Shown: in pieces, positions 26,429 to 40,500 of the stretch | Position numbering within the stretch: position 1 is the first letter of the stretch | Layout of the letters: every line of letters starts with the position of its first letter | Notes under the pieces: generated by a model | Seen by the model: the letters and a program-made list of their open reading frames with translations, nothing else | Database searches by the model: none | What the model was told of the DNA's origin: nothing | Assembly: GCA_028571685.1 (NCBI GenBank) | Contig: CM053166.1 | Span: 62,334,111 to 62,398,110, forward strand | Direction of reading: 5' to 3' | DNA from: Heterohyrax brucei | Lineage: Eukaryota > Chordata > Mammalia > Hyracoidea > Procaviidae | Length of the DNA: 64,000 bases | Made by a program: the position numbers and the translations under genes

Positions 26429-29400
26429 TTGAGAAACTCATACATTCTCTGTTCACTGTTTCCCGGTCTTAGACAAGTAGATTTCTTTCTGCGAAAGTGC
26501 TGTTTTCACAGTGCTAAGTACTCCCAACTCTATCATAATGTAGGTTTTACCAGTTTTCTAAGTTTCTGGTATTTTCTTGGAGTTACACTTGGAATTCTGT
26601 ATGAAAACCTCTGTAACTTCTCTAGATAGATGAATCACTGTGTACTTTCTCTTGTTTCTATCTGTTACCAATCTTGAGAAACTCATACATTCTCTGTTCA
26701 CTGTTTCCCGGTCTTAGACAAGTAGATTGTTTTCTGCGAAAGTACTGTTTTCACAATGCTAAGTTCTCCCAACTCTATCAACAATGTAGGTTTTACCAGT
26801 TTTCTAAGTCTCTCTTATTTTCTTGTACTTATACTTGGAATTCTCTGTGTAAACCTCTGTAACTTCTGTAGGTAGATGAATCACTGTGTACTTTCTCTTG
26901 TTTCTATCTTTTCCAGTCTTGAGAAACTCATACATTCTGTGTTCACTGTTTCCCGGTCTAAGAGTAGTAGATTTCTTTCTGTGAAAGTGCTGTTTTCACA
27001 TTGCTAAGTACTCCCAACTCTATCAACAATGTAGGTTTTACCAGTTTTCTAAGTCTCTCTTAATTTCTTGTACTTATACTTGGAATTCTCTGTGTAAACC
27101 TCTGTAACTTCGCTAGGTAGATGAATCACTGTGTACTTTCTCTTGTTTCTATCTGTTACCAATCTTGAGAAACTCATACATTCTCTGTTCACTGTTTCCC
27201 GGTCTTAGACAAGTAGATTTTATTCTGCGAAAGTGCTGTTTTTACAGTGCTAAGTACTCCCAACTCTATCAACAATGTAGGTTTTACCAGGTTTCTAAAT
27301 CTCTCTTATTTTCTTGTACTTATACTTGGAATTCTGTGTGTAAACCTCTGTGACTTTTCTAGGTAGATGAATCACTGTGTACTTTCTCTTGTTTCTATCT
27401 GTTACCAATCTTGAGTAACTCATACATTCTCTTTTCACTGTTTCGCGGTCTTAGAGAAGTAGATTTCTTTCTGCGAAAGTGCTGTTTTCACAGTGCTAAG
27501 TACTCCCAACTCTATCAAGAATGTAGGTTTTACCAGTTTTCTAAGTGTCTCTTATTTTCTTGTACTTATACTTTGAATTCTCTGTGTAAACCCCTGGAAC
27601 TTCTGTAGATAGTTGAATCACTGTGTACTTTCTCCTGTTTCTATCTGTTACCAATCTTGGGAAACTCATACATTCTTTGTTCACTTTTTCCCGGTCTTAG
27701 ACAAGTAGATTTCTTTCTGCGAAAGTGCTGTTTTCACAGTGCTAAGTATTCCCACCTCTATCAACAATCTAGCTTTTACCAGTTTTCTAAGTCTCTCTTA
27801 TTTTCTTGTACTTATACTTTGAATTCTATGTGTAAACCTCTGTAACTTCGCTAGTTAGATGAATCACTGTGTACTTTCTCTTGTTTCTATCTGTTACCAA
27901 TCTTGAGAAATTCATACACTCTGTTCACTGTTTCCCGGTCTTAGACAAGTAGATTTCTTTCTGCGAAAGTGCTGTTTTCACAGTGCTAAGTACTCCCAAC
28001 TCTATCAACAATGTAGGTTTTACTAGTTTTCTAAATCTCTCTTATTTTCTTGTACTTATACTTGGAATTCTCTGTGTAAACCTCTGTAAATTGTCTAGGT
28101 AGATGAATCACTGTGTACTTTCTCTTTTTTCTGTCTGTTACCAATCTTGAGAAACTCATACATTCTCCGTTCACTGTTTCCCGGTCTTAGACAAGTAGAT
28201 TTCATTCTGCCAAAGTGCTGTTTTCACCGGGCTAAGTACTCCCAACTCTATCAACAATGTAGGTTTTACCAGTTTTCTAAGTCTCTCTTATTTTCTTTAC
28301 TTATACTTGGAATTCTCTGTGTAAACCTCTGTAACTTAGCTAAGTAGATGAATCAATGTGTACTTTCTCTTGTTTCTATCTGTTACCAATCTTGAGAAAC
28401 TCATACATTCTCTGTTCACTGTTTACCGGTCTTAGAGAAGTAGATTTCTTTCTGAGAAAGTGCTGTTTTCACAGTGCTAAGTAGTCCCAACTCTATCAAA
28501 AAGGTAGGTTTTACCAGTTTTCTAAGTGTCTCTTATTTTCGTGTACTTATACTTGGAATTCTCTGTGTAAACCTCTGTAACTTCGCTAGGTAGATGAATC
28601 ACTGTGTACTTTCTCTTTTTTCTGTCTGTTACCAATCTTGAGAAATTAATACATTCTCTGTTCACTGTTTCCCGGTCTTAGACAAGTAGATTTCTTTCTG
28701 CGAAAGTGCTGTTTTCACAGTGCTAAGTACTCCCAACTTTATCAACAATGTAGGTTTCACTAGTTTTCTAAATGTCTCTTATTTTCTTGTACTTATACTT
28801 GGAAGTCTGTGTGTAAACCTCTGTAACTTCTCTAGGTAGATGAATCACTGTGTACTTTCTCTTGTTTCTATCTGTTACCAATCTTGAGAAACTCATACAT
28901 TCTCTGTTCACTGTTTCCCGGTCTCAGAGAAGTAGATTTCATTCTGCCAAAGTGCTGTTTTCACAGTGCTAAGTACTCCCAACTCTATCAACAATGTAGG
29001 TTTTACCAGTTTTCTAAATCTCTCTTATTTTCTTATACTTATACTTGGAATTCTCTGTGTAAACCTCTGTAACTTCTCTAAGTAGATGAATCACTGTGTA
29101 CTTTCTCTTGTTTCTATCTGTTACCAATCTTGAGAAACTCATACATTCTCTTTTCACTGTTTCCCGGTCTTAGACAAGTAGATTTCTTTCTGCGAAAGTA
29201 CTGTTTTCACAGTGCTAAGTACTCCCAACTCTATCAACAATGTAGGTTTTACCAGTTTTCTAAGTCTCTCTTATTTTCTTGTACTTATACTTTGAATTAT
29301 TTGTGTAAACCACTGCAACTTCTCTAGGTAGTTGAATCACTGTGTACTTTCTCTTGTTTCTATCTGTTACCAATCTTGAGAAACACATACATTCTCTGTT

Positions 29401-32400
29401 CACTGTTTCCCGGTCTTATACAAGTAGATTTCTTTTTCCGAAAGTGCTGTTTTCACAGTGCTATGTACTCCCAACTCTATCAACAATGTAGGTTTTACCA
29501 GTTTTCTAAGTCTCTCTTATTTTCTTGTACTTATACTTGGAATTCTCTGTATAAACCTCTGTAACTTCTCTAGGTAGATGAATCACTGTGTACTTTATCT
29601 TGTTTCTATCTGTTACCAATCTTGAGAAACTCATACATTCTCTGTTCATTGTTTCCCCGTCTTAGACAAGTAGATTTCTTTCTGCGAAAGTGCTGTTTTC
29701 ACAGTGCTAAGTACTTCCAAGTCTATCAACAATGTAGGTTTTACCAGTTTTCTAAGTCTCTCTCATTTTCGTGTACTTATACTTGGAATTCTCTGTGTAA
29801 ACCTCTGTAACTTCGCTAGGTAGATGAATCACTGTGTACTTTCTGTTGTTTCTATCTGTTACCAATCTTGAGAAATTCATACATTCTCTGTTCACTGTCT
29901 CCCGGTCTTAGACAAGTAGATTTCTTTCTGCGAAAATGCTGTTTTCACAGTGCTAAGTACTCCCAACTCTATCAACAATGTAGGTTTTAAAAGTTTTCTA
30001 AATCTCTCTTATTTTCCTGTACTTATACTTGGAATTCTCTGTGTAAACCTCTGTAACTTTTCTACGTAGATGAATCACTGTGTACTTTCTCTTGTTTCTA
30101 TCTGTTACCAATCTTGAGAAACTCATACATTCTCTGTTCACTGTTTCCCGGTTTTAGACAAGTAGATTTCATTCTGCCAAAGTGCTGTTTTCACAGTGGT
30201 AAGTACTCCCAACTCTATCAACAATGTAGGTTTTACCAATTTTCTAAGTCTCTCTTACTTTCTTGTACTTATACTTGGAATTCTCTGTGTAAACCCCTGG
30301 AACTTCTGTAGATAGTTGAATCACTGTGTACTTTCTCCTGTTTCTATCTGATAGCAATCTTGGGAAACTCATACATTCTTTGTTCACTTTTTCCCGGTCT
30401 TAGACAAGTAGATTTCTTTCTGCGAAAGTGCTGTTTTCACAGTGCTAAGTATTCCCACCTCTATCAACAATCTAGCTTTTACCAGTTTTCTAAGTCTCTC
30501 TTATTTTCTTGTACTTATACTTTGAATTCTATGTGTAAACCTCTGTAACTTCGCTAGTTAGATGAATCACTGTGTACTTTCTCTTGTTTCTATCTGTTAC
30601 CAATCTTGAGAAACTCATACATTCTCCGTTCACTGTTTCCCGGTCTTAGACAAGTAGATTTCTTTCTGCGAAAGTGCTGTTTTCACAGTGCTAAGTACTC
30701 CCAACTCTATCATAATGTAGGTTTTACCAGTTTTCTAAGTTTCTGGTATTTTCTTGGAGTTACACTTGGAATTCTCTATGAAAACCTCTGTAACTTCTCT
30801 AGATAGATGAATCACTGTGTACTTTCTCTTGTTTCTATCTGTTACCAAATCTTGAGAAACTCATACATTCTCTGTTCACTTTTTCCCGGTCTTAGACAAG
30901 TAGATTTTTTTCTGCGAAAGTACTGTTTTCACAGTGCAAAGTTCTCCCAACTCTATCAACAATGTAGGTTTTACCAGTTTTCTAAGTCTCTCTTATTTTC
31001 TTGTAATTATACTTGGAATTCTCTGTGTAAACCTCTGTAACTTCGCTGGGTAGATTAATCACTGTATACTTTCTCTTGTTTGTATCTGTTAAAATCTTGA
31101 GAAACTCATACATTCTCTGTTCACTGTTTCCCGGTGTTAGACTAGTAGATTTCATTCTGCGAAAGTGCTGTTTTCACAGTGCTAAGTACTCCCAACTCTA
31201 TCAACAATGTAGGTTTTAAAAGTTTTCTAAATCTCTCTTATTTTCCTGTACTTATACTTGGAATTCTCTGTGTAAACCTCTGTAACTTCTCTACGTAGAT
31301 GAATCACTGTGTACTTTCTCTTGTTTCTATCTGTTACCAATCTTGAGAAACTCATACATTCTCTGTTCACTGTTTCCCGGTTTTAGACAAGTAGATTTCA
31401 TTCTGCCAAAGTGCTGTTTTCACAGTGGTAAGTACTCCCAACTCTATCAACAATGTAGGTTTTACCAGTTTTCTAAGTCTCTCTTATTTTCTTGTACTTA
31501 TACTTTGAATTCTATGTGTAAACCTCTGTAACTTCGCTAGTTAGATGAATCACTGTGTACTTTCTCTTGTTTCTATCTGTTACCAATCTTGAGAAATTCA
31601 TACACTCTGTTCACTGTTTCCCGGTCTTAGACAAGTAGATTTCTTTCTGCGAAAGTGCTGTTTTCACAGTGCTAAGTACTCCCAACTCTATCAACAATGT
31701 AGGTTTTACTAGCTTTCTAAATCTCTCTTATTTTCTTGTACTTATACTTGGAATTCTCTGTGTAAACCTCTGTAAATTCTCTAGGTAGATGAATCACTGT
31801 GTACTTTCTCTTTTTTCTGTCTGTTACCAATCTTGAGAAACTCATACATTCTCCGTTCACTGTTTCCCGGTCTTAGACAATTAGATTTCATTCTGCCAAA
31901 GTGCTGTTTTCACCGGGCTAAGTACTCCCAACTCTATCAACAATGTAGGTTTTACCAGTTTTCTAAGTCTCTCTTATTTTCTTTACTTATACTTGGAATT
32001 CTCTGTGTAAACCTCTGTAACTTAGCTAAGTAGATGAATCACTGTGTACTTTCTCTTGTTTCTATCTGTTACCAATCTTGAGAAACTCATACATTCTCTG
32101 TTCACTGTTTACCGGTCTTAGAGAAGTAGATTTCTTTCTACGAAAGTGCTGTTTTCACAGTGCTAAGTACTCCCAACTCTATCAAAAAGGTAGGTTTTAC
32201 CAGTTTTCTAAGTGTCTCTTATTTTCGTGTACTTATACTTGGAATTCTCTGTGTAAACCTCTGTAACTTCGCTAGGTAGATGAATCACTGTGTACTTTCT
32301 GTTGTTTCTATCTGTTACCAATCTTGAGAAATTAATACATTCTCTGTTCACTGTTTCCCGGTCTTAGACAAGTAGATTTCTTTCTGCGAAAGTGCTGCTT

Positions 32401-32500
32401 TCACAGTGCTAAGTACTCCCAACTCTATCAACAATGTAGGTTTTACTAGTTTTCTAAGTCTCTCTTATTTTCTTGTACTTATACTTGGAATTCTGTGTGT
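26429..32500 (+). repeat. Nested partial HOR block (5-, 11-, 15- and 17-monomer offsets)
   Basis: Several overlapping matches lie here. 26,429-26,862 resembles 30,606-31,040 (17 units; ATCATAATG, TTTCTGGTATTTTC). The TCTTGGGAAACTC unit at 27,657 recurs at 30,360 (11 units; both with CAATCTAGCTTTTACC). About 27,790-28,820 recurs at about 31,476-32,500 (15 units; GAAATTCATACACTCTG and TTTTCTTTACTTATAC shared). The unit at 30,114 shares its 5' half with 31,343 (5 units). The blocks overlap, so several rounds of duplication are superimposed. Confidence 0.8.
31343..31588 (+). repeat. Chimeric monomer
   Basis: The first half (CCCGGTTTTAGAC, TTTCATTCTGCCAAAG, CACAGTGGTAAG) matches the unit at 30,114. 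The second half (TATACTTTGAATTCTATG, CGCTAGTTAGATG) matches the units at 27,657 and 30,360. The switch falls between about 31,435 and 31,500, within sequence common to both parents. It is a clear record of recombination inside the unit. Confidence 0.75.
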
Positions 32501-33304
32501 AAACCTCTGTAACTTCTGTAGGTAGTTGAATCACTGTATACTTTCTCTTGTTTCTATCTGTTACCAATCTTGAGAAACTCATACATTCTCTTTTCACTGT
32601 TTCGCGGTCTTAGAGAAGTAGATTTTTTTCTGAGAAAGTGCTGTTTTCACAGTGCTAAGTACTCCCAACTCTATCAACAATGTAGGTTTTAAAAGTTTTC
32701 TAAATCTCTCTTATTTTCCTGTACTTATACTTGGAATTCTCTGTGTAACCCTCTGTAACTTGTCTACGTAGATGAATCACTGTGTACTTTCTCTTGTTTC
32801 TATCTGTTACCAATCTTGAGAAACTCATACATTCTCTGTTCACTGTTTCCCTTTTTTAGACAAGTAGATTTCATTCTGCCAAAGTGCTGTTTTCACAGTG
32901 CTAAGTACTCCCAACTCTATCAACAATGTAGGTTTTACCAGTTTTCTAAGTCTCTCTTATTTTCTTGTACTTATACTTGGAATTCTCTGTGTAAACCTCT
33001 GTAAATTCTCTAGGTAGATGAATCACTGTGTACTTTCTCTTTTTTCTATCTGTTACCAATCTTGAGAAATTCCTACACTCTGTTCACTGTTTCCCGGTCT
33101 TAGACAAGTAGATTTCATTCTGCCAAAGTGCTGTTTTCACCGGGCTAAGTACTCCCAACTCTATCAACAATGTAGGTTTTACCAGTTTTCTAAGTCTCTC
33201 TTATTTTCTTTACTTATACTTGGAATTCTCTGTGTAAACCTCTGTAACTTAGCTAAGTAGATGAATCACTGTGTACTTTCTCTTGTTTCTATCTGTTACC
33301 AATC

Positions 33305-33996
33305 TTGAGAAACTCATACATTCTCTCTTCACTAATTCCTGTCCTTAGACAAGGAGATTTCTTTCTGCGGAAGTGCTGTTTTCACACTGATAAGTACTCC
33401 CAACTCTATCAACAATGTAGGTTTTACCAGTTTTCTAAGTCTCTCTTATTTTCTTGTACTTATACTTGGAATTCTGTGTGTAAACCTCTGTAACGGCTCT
33501 AGGTAGATGAATCACTGTGTAGTTTCTTTTGTTTCTATCTGTTACCAATCTTGAGAAACTCATACATTCTCTGTTCACTGTTTCCCGGTCTTGGACAAGT
33601 AGATTTCATTCTGCCAAAGTGCTGTTTTCACCGGGCTAAGTACTCCCAACTCTATCAACAATGTAGGTTTTACCAGTTTTCTAAGTCTCTCTTATTTTAT
33701 TTTACTTATACTTGGAATTCTCTGTGTAAACCTCTGTAACTTCTCTAGGTTGCTGAATCACTGTGTACTTTCTCTTGTTTCTATCTGTTACCAATCTTGA
33801 GAAACTCATACATTCTGTGTTCACTGTTTCCCGGTCTAAGAGAAGTAGATTTCTTTCTGTGAAAGTGCTGTTTTCACAGTGCTAAGTACTCCCAACTCTA
33901 TCAACAATGTAGGTTTTACCAGTTTTCTAAGTCTCTCTTATTTTCTTGTACTTATACTTGGAATTCTGTGTGTAAACCTCTGTAACGGCTCTAGGT
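33305..33996 (+). repeat. Two-monomer local duplication with divergent lead unit
   Basis: CTGTAACGGCTCTAGG occurs at about 33,488 and 33,980, 492 bp (two units) apart, and I saw it nowhere else. The unit starting at 33,305 is one of the most diverged in the window. It has CTCTCTTCACTAATTCCTG and CCTTAGACAAGGAGATTTC, then TGCGGAAG and CACACTGATAAG. A second unit with ACAAGGAGATTTC starts at 34,535. Confidence 0.7.
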
Positions 33997-35026
33997 AGAT
34001 GAATCACTGTGTACTTTCTCTTGTTTCTATCTGTTACCAATCTTGAGAAACTCAGACATTCTCTGTTCACTTTTTCCCAGTCTTAGACAAGTAGATTTCT
34101 TTCTGCGAAAGTGCTGTTTTCACAGTGCTAAGTACTCCTAACTTTATCAACAATGTAGGTTTCACTACTTTTCTAAATCTCTCTTATTTTCTTGTACTTA
34201 TACTTGGAATTCTCTGTGTAAACCTCTGTAACTTCTCTAGGTAGATGAATCACTGTGTGCTTTCTCTGTTTTCTATCTGTTATCAATCTTGAGAAACTCA
34301 TACATTCTCTGTTCACTGTTTCCTGGTCTTAGAGAAGTAGATTTCTTTGTGCGAAAGTGATGTTTTCACAATGCTAAGTACTCCCAACTGTATCAACAAT
34401 GTAGGTTTTACCAGTTTTCTAAGTTTCTCTTAATTTCTTGGAGTTACACTTGAAATTCTCTGTGAAAATGTCTGTAACTTATGTAGACAGATGAATCACT
34501 GTGTGCTTTCTCTTGTTTGTATCTGTTACCAATCTTGGGAAACTCATACATTCTCTGTTCACTGTTTTCCGGCCTTAGACAAGGAGATTTCTTTCTGCGA
34601 AAGTGCTGTTTTCACAGTGCTAAGTACTCCCAACTCTATCAACAATGTAGGTTTTACCAGTTTTCTAAGTCTCTCTTATCTTCTTGTACTTATACTTGGA
34701 ATTCTGTGTGCAAACCTCTGTAACTTCTCTAGGTAGATGAATCACTGTGTAGTTTCTCTTGTTTCTATGTGTTACCAATCTTGAGAAACTCATCCATTCT
34801 CTGTTCACTGTTTCCAGGTCTTGGACAAGTAGATTTCATTCTGCCAAAGTGCTGTTTTCACCGGGCTAAGTACTCTCAACTCTATCAACTATGTAGTTTT
34901 TACCAGTTTTATAAGTCTCTCATATTTTCTTGTACTTATACTTGGAATTCTCTGTGTAAACCTCTGCAACTTCTGTAGTTCGTTGAATCACTGTATACTT
35001 TCTCTTGTTTCTATTTGTTACCAATC

Positions 35027-35272
35027 TTGAGAAACTCATACATTCTCTTTTCACTGTTTCGCGGTCTTAGAGAAGTAGATTTCTTTCTGCGAAAGTGCTG
35101 TTTTCACAGTGCTAAGTACTCCCAACTCTATCAACAATGTAGGTTTTACCAGTTTTCTAAGTCTCTCTTATTTTCTTGAACTTATACTTGGAATTCTCTG
35201 TGTAAACCTCTGTAACTTCGCTAGTTAGATGAATCACTGTGTACTTTCTCTTGTTTCTATCTTTTACCAATC
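35027..35272 (+). repeat. Class D monomer, reference example
   Basis: Class D has CATTCTCTTTTCACTG and TTTCGCGGTCTTAGAGAAG in place of CATTCTCTGTTCACTG and TTTCCCGGTCTTAGACAAG. It is frequently preceded by the linked tail CTGCAACTTCTGTAGGTAG, TTGAATCACTGTATAC. Related units start at 3816, 7748, 25,937, 27,411, 32,570, 37,239 and 40,681. The CGCGG form loses the CCGG (HpaII) site but keeps two CpGs. Confidence 0.8.
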
Positions 35273-36899
35273 TTGAGAAACTCATACATTCTCTATTCAC
35301 TGTTTCCCCGTCTTCGACAAGTAGATTTCATTCTGCGAAAGTGCTGTTTTCACACTGCTAAGTACTCCCAACTCTATCAACAATGTAGGTTTTACCAGTT
35401 TTCTAAATCTCTCTTATTTTCTTTTACTTACACATGGAATTCTCTGTGTAAACCTCTTTGACTTCGCTAGGTAGATGAATCACTGTGTACTTTCTCTTGT
35501 TTCTATCTGTTACCAATCTGGAGAAACTCATACATTCTCTGTTCACTGTTTCCCGGTCTTAGACAAGTAGATTTCTTTCTGCGAAAGTGCTGTTTTCACA
35601 GTGCTAAGTACTCCCACCTCTATCGACAATGTAGATTTTACCAGTTTTCTAAGTCTCTCTTATTTTCTTGTACTTATACTTGGAATTCTCTGTGTAAACC
35701 TCTGTAACTTCTTTAGGTAGATGAATCACTGTGTACTTTCTCTTGTTCTATCTGTTACCAATCTTGAGAAACTCATACATTCTCTGTTCACTGTTTCCTG
35801 GTCTTAGGCAAGTAGATTTCTTTCTGCGAAAGTGCTGTTTTCACAGTGCTAAGTACTCGCAACTCTATCAACAATGTAGGTTTTACCAGTTTTCTAAGTT
35901 TCTCTTATTTTCTTGGAGTTACACTTGAAATTCTCTGTGTAAACCTCTGTAACTTCTCTAGGTAGATGAATCACTGTGTACTTTCTCTTGTTTCTATCTG
36001 TTACCAATCTTGAGAAACTCTTACATTCTCTGTTCACTGTTTCCCGGTCTTAGACAGGTAGATTTCTTTCTGCGAAAGTGCTGTTTTCACAGTGCTATGT
36101 ACTCCCAACTCTATCCACAATGTAGGTTTTACCAGTTTTCTAAGTGTCTCTTATTTTCTTGTACTTATACTTGGAATTCTATGTTTAAACCTGTGTAACT
36201 TCATTAGGTAGGTGAATCACTGTGTACTTTCTCTTGTTTGTATCTGTTACCAATCTTGAGAAACTCATACATTCTCTGTTCACTGTTTCCCGGTCTTCGA
36301 GAAGTAGATTTCTTTCTGCGAACGTGCTGTTTTCACAGTGCTAAGTACTCCCAACTCAATCAACAATGTAGGTTTTACCAGTTTTCTAGGTCTCTCTTAT
36401 TTTCTTGTACTTATACTTGGAATTCTCTGTGTAAACCTCTATAACTTCTCTAGGTAGATCAATCACTGTGTAATTTCTCTTGTTTCTATCTGTTACCAAT
36501 CTTGAGAAACTCATACATTCTCTGTTCACTGTTTCGCGGTCTTAGACAAGTAGGTTTCTTTCTGCGAAAGTGCTGTTTTCACAGTGCTAAGTACTCCCAA
36601 CTCCATCACAATGTAGGTTTTACTAGTTTTCTAAGTCTCTCTTATTTTCTTGTACTTATACTTGGAATTCTCTGTGTAAACCTCTGTAACTTCTCTAGGT
36701 AGATGAATCACTGTGTACTTTCTATTGTTTCTATCTGTTACCAATCTTGAGAAACTCATACATTCTCTGTTCACTGTTTCGCGGTCTTAGACAAGTAGAT
36801 TTCTTTCTGCGAAAGTGCTGTTTTCACAGTGCTAAGTACTCCCAATTCTATCAACAATGTAAGTTTTACCAGTTTTCTAAATCTCTCTTATTGTCTTGT

Positions 36900-37500
36900 A
36901 CTTATACTTGGAATTCTCTGTCTAAACCTCTGCTACTTCTGTAGGTAGTTGAATCACTGTGTACTTTCTCTTGTTTCTGTCTGTTACCAATCTTGAGAAA
37001 CTCATACATTCTCTGGTCACTGTTTCCCGGTCTTGGACAAGTAGATTTCATTCTGCCAAAGTGCTGTTTTCATCGGGCTAAGTACTCCCAACTCTATCAA
37101 CAATGTAGGTTTTACCAGTTTTCTAAGTCTCTCTTATTTTCTTGTACTTATACTTGGAATTCTCTGCGTAAACCTCTGCAACTAATGTAGGTAGTTGAAT
37201 CACTGTGTACTTTCTCTTGTTTCTATCTGTTACCAATCTTGAGAAACTCATACATTCTCTTTTCACTGTTTCGCGGTCTTAGAGAAGTAGATTTCTTTCT
37301 GTGAAAGTGCTGTTTTCACAGTGATAAGTACTCCCACCTCTATCAACAATGTAGGTTTTACTAGTTTTCTAAGTCTCTCTTATTTTCTTGTACTTATACT
37401 TGGAATTCTCTGTCTAAACCTCTGCTACTTCTGTAGGTAGTTGAATCACTGTGTACTTTCTCTTGTTTCTGTCTGTTACCAATCTTGAGAAACTCATACA
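36900..37500 (+). repeat. Two-monomer local duplication
   Basis: CTGTCTAAACCTCTGCTAC with the following GTAGGTAGTTGAATC and TTTCTGTCTGTTACC occurs at 36,919 and 37,411, exactly 492 bp apart. The units on either side differ, so the duplicated tract is short, about the 3' half of one unit plus the start of the next. Confidence 0.7.
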
Positions 37501-40500
37501 TTCTCTTTTCAGAGTTTCGCGGTCTTAGAGAAGTAGATTTCTTTCTGCGAAAGTGCTATTTTCACAGTGCTAAGTACTCCCAACTCTATCACCAATGTAG
37601 GTTTTACCAGTTTTCTAAATCTCTCTTATCTACTTGTACTTATATTTGGAATTTTCTGTGTAAACTTCTGTAACTTCGCTACGTAGATGAATCACTGAAT
37701 ACTTTCTGTTGTTTCTATCTGTTACCAAACTTGACAAACTAATACATTTTCTGTTCACTGTTTCTCGGTCTTAGAGAAGTAGATTTCTTTGTGCGAAAGT
37801 GATGTTTTCACAATGCTAAGTACTCCCAACTCTATCACAATGTAGGTTTTACTAGTTTTCTAAGTTTCTCTTATTTTCCTGGAGTTACACTTGGAATTCT
37901 CTGTGTAAACCTCTGTAACTTCTCTAGGTACATGAATCACTGTGTACTTTCTCTTGTTTCTATCTGTTACCAATCTTGAGAAACTCATACATTCTCTGTT
38001 CACTGTTTCCCGGTCTTAGAGAAGTAGATTTCTTTGTGCGAAAGTGATGTTTTCACAATGCTAAGTACTCCCAACTCTATCAACAATGTAGGTTTTACCA
38101 GTTTTCTAAGTCTCTCTTATTTTCTTGTACTTATACTTGGAATTGTCTGTGTAAACCTCGGTAACGTCTCTAGGTAGTTGAATCACTGTGTAGTTTCACT
38201 TGTTTCTATGTGTTACCAATTTCGAGAAACTCATACATTCCCTGTTCACTGTTTCCCGGTCTTAGACAAGTAGATTTCTTTCCGCGAAAGTGCTGCTTTC
38301 ACAGTGCTAAGTACTGACAACTCTATCAACAATGTAGGTTTTACCAGTTTTCTAAGTCTCTCTCATTTTCTTGAACTTATACCTGGAATTCTCTGTCTAA
38401 ACCTTAGTAACTTCTCTAGGTAGATGAATCACTGTGTACTTTTTCTTGTTTCAATCTGTTACCAATCTTGAGAAACTCATACATTCTCTGTTCACTGTTT
38501 CCCGGTCTTAGAGAAGTAGATTTCTTTCTGTGAAAGTGCTGTTTTCACAGTGCTAAGTACTCCCAACTCTATCAACAATGTAGGTTTTACCAGTTTTCTA
38601 AGTCTCTCTTATTTTCTTGTACTTATACTTGGAATTCTCTGTGTAAACCTCTGTAACTTCTCTAGGTAGATGATTCACTGTGTACTTTCTCTTGTTTCTA
38701 TCTGTTACCAATCTTGAGAAACTCATACATTCTCTGTTCACTGTTTCCCGGTCTTAGACAAGTAGATTTCATTCTGCCAAAGTGCTGTTTTCACAGTGCT
38801 AAGTACTCCCAACTCTATCAACAATGTAGGTTTTACTAGTTTTCTAAGTCTCTCTTATTTTCTTGTACATATACTTGGAATTCTCTGTGTAAAACTTTGT
38901 AACTTCTCTAGGTAGATGAATCACTGTGTACTTTCTCTTGTTTCAATCTGTTACCAATCTTGAGAAACTCATACATTCTCTGTTCACTGTTTCCCAGTCT
39001 TAGACAAGTAGATTACTTTGTGCGAAAGTGCTGTTTTCACAGTGCTAAGTACTCCCAACTCTATCAACAATGTAGGTTATACCAGTTTTCTAAGTCTCTC
39101 TTATTTTCTTGTACTTATACTTGGAATTCTCTGTGTAAACCTCTGTAACATCCCTAGGTAGATGAATCACTGTGTACTTTCCGTGGTTTGTATCTGTTAC
39201 CAATCTTGAGAAACTCATACATTCTCTGTTCACTGTTTCCCGGTCTTAGAGAAGTAGATTTCTTTCTGCGAAAGTGCTATTTCCAAAGTGCTAAGTACTC
39301 CCAACTCTATCAACAATGTAGGTTTTACCAGTTTTCTAAGTCTCTCTTATTTTCTTGTACTTATACTTGGAATTCTCTGTGTAAACCTCTGTAACTTCGC
39401 TAGGTAGATGAATCACTGTGTACTTTCTGTTGTTTCTATCTGTTACCAATCTTGAGAAACTCATACATTCTCGGTTCACTGTTTTCCGGACTTAGAGAAG
39501 TATATTTCTTTGTGCGAATGTGATGTTTTCACAATGCTAAGTACTCCCAAGATTATCAACAATGTAGGTTTTACCAGTTTTCTAAGTTTCTCTTATTTTC
39601 TTGGAGTTACACTGGAAATTCTCTGTGAAAACCTCTGTAACTTCTCTAGATAGATGAATTTCTGTGTACTTTCTCTTGTTTCTATCTGTTACCAATCTTG
39701 AGAAACTCATACAATCTCTGTTCACTGTTTCCCGGTCTTAGACAAGTAGATTTCGTTCTGCGAAAGTCCTGTTTTCACAGTGCTAAATACTCCCAACTCT
39801 ATCAACAATGTAGGTTTTACCAGTTTTCTAAGTGTCTCTTATTTTCTTGTACTTATACTTGGAATTCTCTGTGTAAACCTCTGTAACTTCGCTAGGTAGA
39901 TGAATCACTGTGTACTTTCTGTTGTTTCTATCTGTTAGCAATCTTGAGAAACTAATACATTCTCTGTTCACTGTTTCCCGGTCTTAGAGAAGTACATTTC
40001 TTTGTGCGAAAGTGATGTTTTCACAATGCTAAGTACTCCCAACTCTATCAAAAATGTAGGTGTTTCCACTTTTCTAAGTCTCTCTTATTTTGCTTGAGTT
40101 ACACTTGGAATTCTCTTTGTAAACCTCTGTAACTTGTCTATGTAGATGAATCACTGTGTACTTTCTCTTGTTTCTATCTGTTACCAAACTTCAGAAAGTC
40201 ATACATTCTCTGTTCACTGTATCCCGGTCTTAGACAAGTAGATTTCTTTCTGCGAAAGTGCTGTTTTCACAGTGCTAAGTACTCCCAACTCTATCACAAT
40301 GTAGGTTTTAGCAGTTTTCCAAGTCTCTCTTATTTTCTTCTACTTATACTTGGAATTCTGTGTGTAAACCTCTGTAACTTCTCTAGGTAGATGAATCACT
40401 GTGTAGTTTCTCTTGTTTCAATCTGTTACCTATCTTGAGAAACTCATACATTCTCTGTTCACTGTTTCCCGGTCTTGGACAAGTAGATTTCATTCTGCGA

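Noticed and set aside
34491-34736. A + strand frame that does start with ATG (in GATGAATCACTG)
   Set aside because: In ordinary units this frame stops after about 15 codons at the TGA in CTTGAG. Here it runs on only because a local base change removes that stop. It ends in the next unit and has no conserved counterpart.
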